Of a DNA stretch of 21,184 bases, positions 1 through 6,235 are shown piece by piece. Position numbers and translations under genes: made by a program. The notes beneath the pieces are model-generated. The model worked only from the letters and a program-made list of their open reading frames with translations, did not search any database and was not told the origin of the DNA. The DNA lies in assembly GCA_016872875.1 (NCBI GenBank), contig VGYW01000101.1:1-21184 (forward strand). Reading direction: 5' to 3'. Numbering within the stretch: position 1 is the stretch's first letter; each line of letters opens with the position of its first letter. This DNA is from Planctomycetota bacterium. GTDB taxonomy: Bacteria > Planctomycetota > PUPC01 > DSUN01.

Positions 1-83
1 CTAAGGGCCACCGCGTCATGACCACGGCACTCCTCTTTCGTCGGAGCGACCTCCGTCTCCTCCTCTCGAAAAAGGCCGCTTGA
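1..83 (+). CDS. 3' end of an unidentified protein (partial)
   Basis: Of the three plus frames, only the one starting at base 3 stays open from the window edge; it ends at a TGA at 81-83. The other two hit stops within the first 21 bases. The roughly 26 residues are basic and leucine-rich, ending in RLLLSKKAA. Most third codon positions are G or C, as in the real genes of this window, which supports coding. The fragment is too short to assign a family. It lies upstream of and co-directional with an oligopeptide ABC ATPase, so a partner transporter subunit is possible, but nothing in the residues shows it. Confidence 0.4.
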   Translation, partial: KGHRVMTTALLFRRSDLRLLLSKKAA

Positions 84-492
84 AATCTTTCCGAAAAACA
101 CGATTCTGGATGTTTGTAGCACAGAGGGAAGACACTGAGAAGACAGAAGAAGAAAGGAGAGCTGCAATCGGCAGGAACACCGTGCCACCGGTATTGGGAT
201 CAACCCCCGGGCGCCTCGCTGTCCTGCTCCCGAAGGGAGCGCAGTGGGTTGCCGGCGGCTTCAGCCGCCGGACTCGGGCGCTGGAACCACCGAAGTCCCG
301 AAGGGACGGCAGACAGGGGCCCAGGACGCCGCGCCGTGTGATTCTGCCGTCCCTTCGGGACTGGTCCCGGTGTTGGCTCCTGATCCGGCGGCTGAAGCCG
401 CCGGCAACCCACTGCGGTCCCTTCGGGACTTCTCAGTGTCTTCCTCTGTGCTACAAACATGCAGAATCTTGTTTTCCGGAAAGACTTTTCCT
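82..492. repeat. Large nested inverted repeat filling the gap before the ABC ATPase gene
   Basis: This covers almost all of the 468-bp gap between 83 and 552. Three arm pairs are visible. The outer pair, 82-142 with 429-490, holds TTTGTAGCACAGAGG and its complement. The middle pair is 228-272 with 384-428. The inner pair is 294-313 with 343-362. The middle and inner pairs share a centre at about 328; the outer pair is centred near 285 because 143-227 has no partner. The arms contain smaller palindromes, for example GTCCCGAAGGGAC. Short open frames inside it are by-products of the palindrome, not genes. Confidence 0.85.
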
Positions 493-551
493 CCGCGTTT
501 GGTTGCGGCTTGCCGCGATGGGTCCTCAGTGCCCTCTGTGGTGACCCTCTT

Positions 552-1556
552 ATGACTTCTCTTCTCACCGTCCGCGACCTCAAGAAGCACTTCCCCATCC
601 TCGGCGGCGCGTTCCGTCGGGTCGTCGGCCATGTCCGGGCGGTGGATGGTGTCAGCTTTGAGCTGCGCGAGGGCGAGTGCCTGGGCCTCGTGGGCGAGAG
701 CGGCTCAGGGAAGACCACCGTCGGCCGCTGCATCCTGCGCGCCATCGAGCCGACGAGCGGCCAGGTCCTCTTCCGCGTAGGCGAGCAGACGGTGGACGTT
801 CGGGCCGTGCCTCCACGCGAGCTAAAGGAGTTGCGCCGCCACATGCAGATGATCTTCCAGGACCCCTACTCCTCGCTCAACCCGCGAATGACGGTGCTCG
901 ACATCATAGGCGAGCCGCTCCTCGTCCACGGCATGCGGCGGCGGCGGGCGCGCGAGGAGCGGGTGCGCGAGCTCCTCGACCAGGTCGGCCTGAAGCCGCA
1001 ACACCTCCGCCGCTACCCCCACGCCTTCAGCGGCGGGCAGCGGCAGCGCATCGGCATCGCCCGCGCCCTGGCCCTCCACCCCAAGCTCATTGTGGCCGAC
1101 GAGCCGGTCTCGGCTCTCGACGTCTCGGTTCAGGCCCAGGTGCTCAACCTGCTTGCGGAACTTCAGGAGCGGCTTGGACTTACGTATCTCTTCATCGCCC
1201 ACAACCTGGGCGTCGTCCGCCACGTCACCGACCGCGTGGCCGTGATGTATGTCGGGCGCCTGGTTGAACTTACGGCGGTCGATCGCCTCTTCGCCGCCCC
1301 GAAGCACCCCTACACCGAGGCATTGCTCTCCGCCGTGCCCGTGCCCGAGCCGGGCCGCAGGCGGGACCGCGTGCTCCTGACGGGCGAGGTGGCCGACCCG
1401 AGCAACCCTCCGCCCGGCTGCCACTTCCACCCCCGCTGCCGCTACGCCGAGGCCGAGTGCCGGGCGCAGGTGCCCGACCTCCGCGAGGTCGCCCCCGGCC
1501 ACTTCGCCCGCTGTCTCCTGGCCGAGCGTCTCTCGCTCGCCGGCCTCCCGCCGTAA
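552..1556 (+). CDS. Oligopeptide/dipeptide ABC transporter ATP-binding protein (OppF/DppF type)
   Basis: A 334-residue ATPase that would power import of peptides or similar solutes through an inner-membrane permease pair. Visible motifs in order: Walker [11 protein letters not shown]-loop with [11 protein letters not shown], signature [15 protein letters not shown], Walker [13 protein letters not shown], the D-loop, and switch histidine in IAHNLGVV. The C-terminal oligopeptide-transporter extension is present ([12 protein letters not shown] and a Cys-rich segment [14 protein letters not shown]), as usual for the Opp/Dpp/Nik group. The start is set at ATG 552 because [14 protein letters not shown] matches the family N-terminus; an in-frame ATG at 459 would translate the repeat. 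Shine-Dalgarno is weak. No permease or binding protein is in view, so the substrate is unknown. OppF versus DppF cannot be decided from sequence. Confidence 0.93.
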   Translation: MTSLLTVRDLKKHFPILGGAFRRVVGHVRAVDGVSFELREGECLGLVGESGSGKTTVGRCILRAIEPTSGQVLFRVGEQTVDVRAVPPRELKELRRHMQMIFQDPYSSLNPRMTVLDIIGEPLLVHGMRRRRAREERVRELLDQVGLKPQHLRRYPHAFSGGQRQRIGIARALALHPKLIVADEPVSALDVSVQAQVLNLLAELQERLGLTYLFIAHNLGVVRHVTDRVAVMYVGRLVELTAVDRLFAAPKHPYTEALLSAVPVPEPGRRRDRVLLTGEVADPSNPPPGCHFHPRCRYAEAECRAQVPDLREVAPGHFARCLLAERLSLAGLPP

Positions 1557-1681
1557 GTGCTGACAGCCTGGCCGCTTACAGCCAAGGCTTGGGGGGCGGG
1601 TGGGAGTGGTGTAAGTCTCGAATCATCAAAGACCTACGCGGGCCTCGCTCCGGTCGTCGCCCATGCTGTCACGGGGCAGAA

Positions 1682-1702
1682 AAAGACTCCTGGAGTCTTT
1701 TC
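1682..1702. repeat. A4GAC-type palindrome (possible terminator)
   Basis: Arms AAAAGACTCC and GGAGTCTTTT pair perfectly (10 bp) around one T. The A-tract, stem and T-tract would fit a bidirectional intrinsic terminator 125 bp after the ABC ATPase gene. The same family also occurs inside the toroid gene (8123-8194), so it is primarily a dispersed repeat and terminator function is only possible. Confidence 0.75.
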
Positions 1703-1792
1703 TCCCTGGGGCGCGGCGCCTCGTCTGGGGTTGGATAGCCGTTTCGGAGGCCGCCGCTGGAGCGCGCGGGCGTACAAGGAAGAGGCGTCGGC

Positions 1793-1811
1793 CGCAGGCG
1801 GGACGCCTGTG
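1793..1811 (-). repeat. CACAGGC-family hairpin, minus orientation
   Basis: Arms CGCAGGCG and CGCCTGTG with loop GGA, followed by CCACC. This is the reverse-oriented form of the 19-bp hairpin seen in the radical SAM gene and in the gene at 19333. One arm position is a G-T wobble relative to the perfect copies. Confidence 0.75.
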
Positions 1812-1856
1812 CCACCGAACACTCTCTCCCTCCACCGTCACCGGCGCACGGGGCCG

Positions 1857-1885
1857 TTGGCGCCAGCGCGTCCGTCCGCTATAAT
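1857..1885 (+). promoter_or_regulatory. Sigma70-like promoter for the propeller-ferredoxin-radical SAM-isoprenoid set
   Basis: TTGGCG at 1857-1862, a 17-base spacer, and a perfect TATAAT at 1880-1885. Transcription would start about 50 bases before the TTG start at 1942. A consensus -10 is conspicuous in such GC-rich DNA. No other promoter of this quality was seen before 8876, so the five downstream genes may share it. Confidence 0.6.
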
Positions 1886-1941
1886 GGAGGCATCGCCGCA
1901 GGCTCAGCGACGCAAGGCATTGTCGCAAAGGACCAAGGGCA

Positions 1942-3219
1942 TTGGACAGGCTCTTCCTGGCTCTGCTTCTGTGCGCCGCGAACGCCGCGTTGGGGGCCGA
2001 GTGGCCCCATTGGCGCGGCCCGAGCCGCGACGGGGTGGTGCCCGAGGCCTCGGGCTGGCCCAGCGGCTGGCCCCCCAGGAAGCTCTGGAGCGGCCGCGTC
2101 GGAATGGGCTGCTCCTCGCCCATCATCGTCGGCGGAAAGCTCTACGCGATGGGCTGGTGGGACGGGCAGGACACCCTCCACTGCCTCAACGCCCGCACGG
2201 GGGCCGAGCTCTGGCGGCAGTCCTACCGCGCCCCCCGCTACGGCCGCCACGCCACCGGCGATCAGGGGGAGTATGGCGGCCCGTCGTCCACCCCCGCCTT
2301 CGACGCCGCGACGGGGCTCCTCTACACGCTGAGCCTCGATGGCGGCCTGCGCTGTTGGGACGCCGCGAAGGACGGCAAGCCGGTCTGGGCGCTCAACCTC
2401 TACGACAGCTTCAAGGCGCCGCAGCGCCCGGACGTCGGCGGCGGGCGGCGCGACTTCGGCTATCCAACCTCCCCGCTTGTCCGCGGCGGCCTGCTCCTCG
2501 TCGAGGTCGGCGCGCCATCCGGCACCGTGATGGCCTTCGACAAGCGGACCGGCGAGCGGCGCTGGGCCTCGCAGTTCAGCGGCCCAGCCGGCCACACGGG
2601 CACGCCAGTAGAGATGAAGGTCGGCGAGGTCCCCTGCCTCGCCCTCCTCGCGCTTCAGCACCTGGTGGTGATGCGGCTCGATGCGGGCCACGAGGGCAAG
2701 ACCCTCGCCACCACCCCCTGGCACACCGAGTTCGCCTGCAACATCTCCACCCCCGCCGTCGCCGGCAGCCGCATCCTCATCACGTCGGAGTACAATCATT
2801 CGGCCTCCACGCTCTTCGAGGCCACGCCCGGCCGCCTCCGCGAGGTCTGGACCTCGAGGGTCCACGGCGTGTGCAGCAGCCCGGTCATTTTCCGCGACCG
2901 CATCTTTCTCATCAACCAGCCCATCCAGTGCATCGAGCTGGCGACGGGGCGGCTGAAGTGGCGGGGCGGCGACTTCACGAACGGCTCGTGCCTCGTCACC
3001 GCGGCCGACGGCAAGCTCATCGTCTTCGGCAGCCGCAAGCTCGCCCTCCTCGACGCCCTGGCAGACAAGTACCACGAGCACGCGCGCCTCGACCGCGTGG
3101 TGCCCGGCACCTGCTACCCGCACCTGGCGCTCGCCGACGGCGTGCTGTGCTGCAAGGACCGCGACGGGAACCTGGTGTGCTTCTCCGTGCGAGGGGCCGA
3201 CGCGAAAGGTAGGCATTGA
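1942..3219 (+). CDS. Secreted PQQ-like beta-propeller repeat protein
   Basis: A 425-residue protein with an N-terminal signal peptide (MDRLFLALLLCAANAALGA, cleavage probably after ALGA). The mature protein starts with EWPHWRGPSRDGV, a signature of the PQQ-binding-like propeller proteins abundant in Planctomycetota. Propeller blades recur as an aromatic residue, an acidic or asparagine residue, then a TGxxxW unit: LNARTGAELW, FDKRTGERRW, LATGRLKW. Such proteins are BamB-like periplasmic propellers; whether this one binds PQQ or has enzymatic activity cannot be told. The TTG start is supported by an AAGGA about nine bases upstream, the signal peptide and the promoter at 1857-1885. The stop overlaps the next gene's ATG (TGATG), implying coupled translation with the ferredoxin gene, although the functional link is unclear. 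Confidence 0.85.
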   Translation: MDRLFLALLLCAANAALGAEWPHWRGPSRDGVVPEASGWPSGWPPRKLWSGRVGMGCSSPIIVGGKLYAMGWWDGQDTLHCLNARTGAELWRQSYRAPRYGRHATGDQGEYGGPSSTPAFDAATGLLYTLSLDGGLRCWDAAKDGKPVWALNLYDSFKAPQRPDVGGGRRDFGYPTSPLVRGGLLLVEVGAPSGTVMAFDKRTGERRWASQFSGPAGHTGTPVEMKVGEVPCLALLALQHLVVMRLDAGHEGKTLATTPWHTEFACNISTPAVAGSRILITSEYNHSASTLFEATPGRLREVWTSRVHGVCSSPVIFRDRIFLINQPIQCIELATGRLKWRGGDFTNGSCLVTAADGKLIVFGSRKLALLDALADKYHEHARLDRVVPGTCYPHLALADGVLCCKDRDGNLVCFSVRGADAKGRH

Positions 3220-4130
3220 TGGCGGACACGCCGCGCGCTCTGCTCTGCGAATGCGCCTTCACCGATCTGGTGCCCGAACCAGTGAAGGCGGAAGCCGTCC
3301 AGCGCCTGCGCGATGCGGGCGTGGACTTGGAGACGGTGCCTGACCTTTGCGAGCTGGCGGCCCGCCGCGACCCCAGCCTCAAGGCCCTCGCCGAGAGCGG
3401 CGAGGCCCTCATCATCGCTTGTTACCCGCGCGCCGTCCGTTGGCTCTTCGCCTCCTCCGCCGCCCCCCTCCCCGATTCCGCCCGAATCCTCAACCTCCGG
3501 GCGCAGCCCCCCGAGGCCATCCCGCTCGAAGCAAGAGAGTCTCACGCAGCGGCAGAGGAGACAGCAGAGAAGAGGGAGCCCGGGGCTGAAATCGCAAATC
3601 GCAAATCGCAAATCGCAAATCCGAAATCTCCCTGGCTCCCCTGGTTCCCCGTCATTGACCGCTCCCGCTGCAACGGCTGCCAGCAGTGCCTGAACTTCTG
3701 CCTCTTCGGGGTCTACGCCCTGGGCGCGGACGGCCAGGTGGAGGTGAGGAACCCCGCGAACTGCAAGACGAATTGCCCGGCCTGCGCCCGCATCTGCCCC
3801 GAAGTGGCCATCATCTTCCCCAAGCACAAGACGAGTCCCATCAACGGCGCCGAGGTGACGCCCGAGCACCTTGCCGGCCGCGAGGTGCGGGTGGACCCCA
3901 GGAGCCTGGGGCAGGGCGACGTCTACGGCGCGCTCCGCCGCCGAAGCGAGCGCGCCAAGGCCGCCGCCGCCGAGCAGATCACGGAGGACCAGGCCGCCAA
4001 GCTCTGCCCCTGCATGATGGAAGAGCTACAGAAGGAGCTGGGCATCCCCCCCGAGGTCCTCAAGACCCTCCCCTTCGGCGACATCCAGGCGAAGCTGCGC
4101 GCAGCCCGCGAAGAGAAGAGGACCTCATGA
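3219..4130 (+). CDS. Ferredoxin-type protein with two 4Fe-4S motifs and a Cys-containing N-terminal domain
   Basis: A 303-residue protein. The N-terminal 100 residues carry scattered cysteines (10, 12, 44, 69) and I cannot name the domain. The middle has C151-x2-C154-x2-C157-x3-C161 and C182-x3-C186-x2-C189-x3-C193, a typical two-cluster ferredoxin layout suited to delivering electrons. The two parts are joined by a low-complexity linker (residues 103-138) containing an in-frame seven-base tandem repeat (3591-3628). The start is ATG 3219, overlapping the upstream TGA by one base; a TTG three bases earlier is in frame but less likely. Its place before a radical SAM gene suggests it supplies electrons to that enzyme or to the DUF116 protein. 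This is inferred from context. Confidence 0.82.
   Translation: MADTPRALLCECAFTDLVPEPVKAEAVQRLRDAGVDLETVPDLCELAARRDPSLKALAESGEALIIACYPRAVRWLFASSAAPLPDSARILNLRAQPPEAIPLEARESHAAAEETAEKREPGAEIANRKSQIANPKSPWLPWFPVIDRSRCNGCQQCLNFCLFGVYALGADGQVEVRNPANCKTNCPACARICPEVAIIFPKHKTSPINGAEVTPEHLAGREVRVDPRSLGQGDVYGALRRRSERAKAAAAEQITEDQAAKLCPCMMEELQKELGIPPEVLKTLPFGDIQAKLRAAREEKRTS
3591..3628. repeat. Seven-base tandem repeat (ATCGCAA) inside the ferredoxin gene
   Basis: About four units of ATCGCAA and one of ATCCGAA run in tandem and are read as a stretch ending IANRKSQIANPKSP. The unit is not a multiple of three, so gain or loss of one unit would shift the frame. The same type of repeat is in the DUF116-synthase gene at 7607-7639. 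It lies in a linker between domains. Confidence 0.85.
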
Positions 4131-4183
4131 GCCTGCAACCCCCACCGACGCTCGCGCATGCTCAGCGAGGGGAGGCAAGCCTT

Positions 4184-4299
4184 CCCCCTCTCCCTTGGGG
4201 AGAGGGCGGGGGTGAGGGTGCTTCGCCCCCCGTGGATCTCGGAAGGCACCCTCACCCGCCCGCCCTTGGCGGGCGACCTCTCCCCAAGGGAGAGGTGGG
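4184..4299. repeat. Nested inverted repeat between ferredoxin and radical SAM genes
   Basis: CCCTCTCCC-TTG-GGGAGAGGG type hairpin at 4186-4206, then GGGGTGAGGGTG at 4209-4220 pairing with CACCCTCACCC at 4247-4257, and a closing CCTCTCCCCAAGGGAGAGG at 4277-4295. A further small hairpin (CGCCC-TTGG-CGGGCG area, 4261-4276) lies inside. It fills most of the 183-bp gap and ends just before the radical SAM ribosome-binding site. An open frame extends through it from 4158 but this reads repeat, not protein. Confidence 0.85.
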
Positions 4300-4313
4300 A
4301 GCTGGAGAAGCCA

Positions 4314-6041
4314 ATGGCGAGTGACAAACGCCCCCTGCGCCCCGCAGTCGTCCTGGTGGCCGACAGGACCCTGAGCGCGCGCTACCGCGTGCTCTTCGAG
4401 GGGGTGTTCGCCACGATGCAGACGACCAAGGTGCCCGAATGGGCGATGCGCCACGTCGTGGCGCCGCCCGTGGCCACGGACAGCCAGGGGCGGGCAAAGG
4501 TGGCGCCCGTCGGCCTCCGCCGGGTGGAATCTGCGCTCCTCGGCCACACGCCACTGACCCGCGACGACGTGGTGGTGACCACCCCCGAGGCCCTGCCCCG
4601 GCTCCTCGGCCCCTGGGTGAAGGTCGTGGGCGTGAGCTCCAGCGACCCACTCGGCTACGGCATGAGCAACACCACGACCTCGGCCTTCTGGAGCGGCGAG
4701 CTTTACACCCGGCACTGGACCGCTCGCATGATGGCGCAGCTCCGCGAAGCGAAGGCGAGGCACGGCTTCCGCATCCTCGCCGGCGGCGCGGGAACCTGGC
4801 AGTACGTCCAGCACCCCGAAGAGGCCCAGGGTATTGATGTGCTCTTCGAGGGCTACTTCGAGAACGCCGGCCCCGGCCTGGTTCTCGACCTAGTCGAAGA
4901 CAGACTCCCAAGCACACACAGGCTGGAAGCCTGTGCCACCACCCCACAGGCTGGAAGCCTGTGCCACCGCCGGGAGATACATGTCCCCGGTGGCACAGGC
5001 ATCTTGCCTGTGACAGGGGTTCCTGGTGGCACAGGCATCTTGCCTGTGACAGGGGTTCCTGGTGGCACAGGCATCTTGCCTGTGACAGGGGTTCCAGGTG
5101 GCACAGGCATCTTGCCTGTGTTCAGCGAGGGGGAGCCGTGCGTGGAGCGCATCCGCCCGATCGCGGGCGCGTCGCTCCTGGGGGTGGTCGAGCTCTCGCG
5201 CGGCTGCGGCAATGGCTGCGGCTTCTGCACGATGGCCTATCAGCGCATGGGCCACCTGCCGCCCCAGACCATTGTTGCAGACCTCGCCACAAATGTGGAA
5301 AATGGCGTCCGAGCCGTCGTGAGCGGCAGCGAGGACTTCCTCCGCTACGGCGCGACGGGCCACAAGGTGGACTTCGAGCGGCTACGCGGGCTCCTGGCCG
5401 AGATGCGCCGCGTGCGAGGCCTGGCCTTCATGCAGATTGACCACGCAAACGTCTCAAGCGTCCTTCAGTTCGACGATGCGCAGCTCGGCGAAATCCGCCG
5501 CCTCCTCACCTGGGAGGCCCACAGCGACTTCCTCTGGCTCAACCTCGGGGTCGAGAGCGCCAACGGCCACCTCGTGAAGGCCAACAGCCCCGGCAAGCTC
5601 GGCCACATCGCGCCCGACGACTGGGAGGACGCCGTGGCCGAAGCGGGCGACCGCCTCGCCCGCAACGGCTACTTCCCCGTCTTCAGCCTCATCCTGGGCC
5701 TGCCGGGCGAGACGCCCGACGACGTGACCCGCACCCTCCGCCTCGTCAAGCGCCTCGCCGCAAAGCGTTGCGTCACCTTCCCCGTCTTCCACGAGCCGGT
5801 GCGCGATGGGCGCGGCCAGCCATTCAACCTGGCCGCAATGACCCCCGAGCACCTCGACCTCTACACGGCGTGCTACGAGATCAACTTCAAGGCCGTGCCC
5901 CAGCTCTACTGGGACAACCAGCGCGCGGGCGGCGTCCCCTGGCTCAAGCGGGCCTTCATGCAACTCCTCGGCCGCGCCGAGACGCGCGCCTGGCGCCGCA
6001 ACTTCGCCCGCGTGCACAAGCAGATGTCCAGAGGAGGATGA
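4314..6041 (+). CDS. Radical SAM protein with B12-binding-like N-terminal domain
   Basis: A 575-residue protein. Residues 10-195 resemble the Rossmann domain of B12-binding radical SAM enzymes: [27 protein letters not shown] and the [11 protein letters not shown] to VLFEGYFEN stretch. The slot of the usual DxHxxG is D111-P-L-G-Y-G116, with Leu replacing the cobalt-binding His, so cobalamin may bind without a His ligand or not at all. Residues 290-575 form the radical SAM barrel with RGC298GNGC302GFC305 (CxxxCxxC) and GLPGETPDD. Residues about 197-270 are encoded by an inserted repeat block between the domains. ATG 4314 is preceded by GGAG at six bases; an upstream in-frame ATG (4158) would translate an intergenic repeat. 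The stop lies in the next repeat. Substrate unknown; neighbours point to isoprenoid chemistry. Confidence 0.87.
   Translation: MASDKRPLRPAVVLVADRTLSARYRVLFEGVFATMQTTKVPEWAMRHVVAPPVATDSQGRAKVAPVGLRRVESALLGHTPLTRDDVVVTTPEALPRLLGPWVKVVGVSSSDPLGYGMSNTTTSAFWSGELYTRHWTARMMAQLREAKARHGFRILAGGAGTWQYVQHPEEAQGIDVLFEGYFENAGPGLVLDLVEDRLPSTHRLEACATTPQAGSLCHRREIHVPGGTGILPVTGVPGGTGILPVTGVPGGTGILPVTGVPGGTGILPVFSEGEPCVERIRPIAGASLLGVVELSRGCGNGCGFCTMAYQRMGHLPPQTIVADLATNVENGVRAVVSGSEDFLRYGATGHKVDFERLRGLLAEMRRVRGLAFMQIDHANVSSVLQFDDAQLGEIRRLLTWEAHSDFLWLNLGVESANGHLVKANSPGKLGHIAPDDWEDAVAEAGDRLARNGYFPVFSLILGLPGETPDDVTRTLRLVKRLAAKRCVTFPVFHEPVRDGRGQPFNLAAMTPEHLDLYTACYEINFKAVPQLYWDNQRAGGVPWLKRAFMQLLGRAETRAWRRNFARVHKQMSRGG
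4917..5120. repeat. Six CACAGGC-family hairpins inserted in frame in the radical SAM gene
   Basis: Two copies in minus orientation (4917-4935 and 4945-4963, arms CACAGGCT/AGCCTGTG, loop GGA) are followed by four plus-orientation copies (4994-5012, 5030-5048, 5066-5084, 5102-5120; arms CACAGGCA/TGCCTGTG, loop TCT). The four plus copies form an exact 36-bp tandem period, read as the 12-residue unit [12 protein letters not shown]. There are no variable spacers, so it is not a CRISPR array. The block joins the two enzyme domains without a stop or frameshift. Confidence 0.95.
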
Positions 6042-6216
6042 ATGGATGGGTGGATGAATGGATGATCCAGGCAGCGGATGAATGGATGTATGGATGTATG
6101 GATGAATGGATGTATGGATGAATGAGAGAGCGAATCTCTCCGACATCCATCCAGCCATCCACTCATCCATCCAGAGCTTTCTGACCCATCCACCCATCCA
6201 CTCATCCATTCATCCT
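6034..6216. repeat. ATGGATGA-type repeats folded as a large inverted repeat
   Basis: The left arm is a run of GGATGAATGGATG-like units from 6034; the right arm is made of CATCCATCCACTC-like units to 6216; a small GAGAGA/TCTCTC stem sits at the centre near 6125. It fills the 194-bp junction between the radical SAM and DUF116-synthase genes. The radical SAM stop codon (6039-6041) lies inside the left arm. Confidence 0.9.
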
Positions 6217-6235
6217 CTCCCAAGGAGCGGCTAGG

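Larger units (their letters stand above)
1557..1941. other. Intergenic region with two hairpin repeats and a promoter
   Basis: A 385-bp gap between the ABC ATPase and the PQQ-propeller gene. It holds a perfect A/T-flanked palindrome (1682-1702), a copy of the CACAGGC hairpin family in minus orientation (1793-1811), and a sigma70-like promoter (1857-1885). Open frames running through it are shadows: they lack a convincing start and end inside repeats or known genes. Confidence 0.7.

Noticed and set aside
80..632. Short open frames in the palindrome before the ABC ATPase
   Set aside because: They translate inverted-repeat arms on both strands and lack family similarity.
1557..3212. Plus-strand open frame overlapping the PQQ-like propeller in another frame
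   Set aside because: Arg/Pro-rich frame-shift translation of the real gene; no domain.
4989..5120. CRISPR-like 36-bp periodic repeat
   Set aside because: Copies abut with no variable spacers, lie in frame inside a gene, and belong to a dispersed hairpin family; no cas gene is in view.
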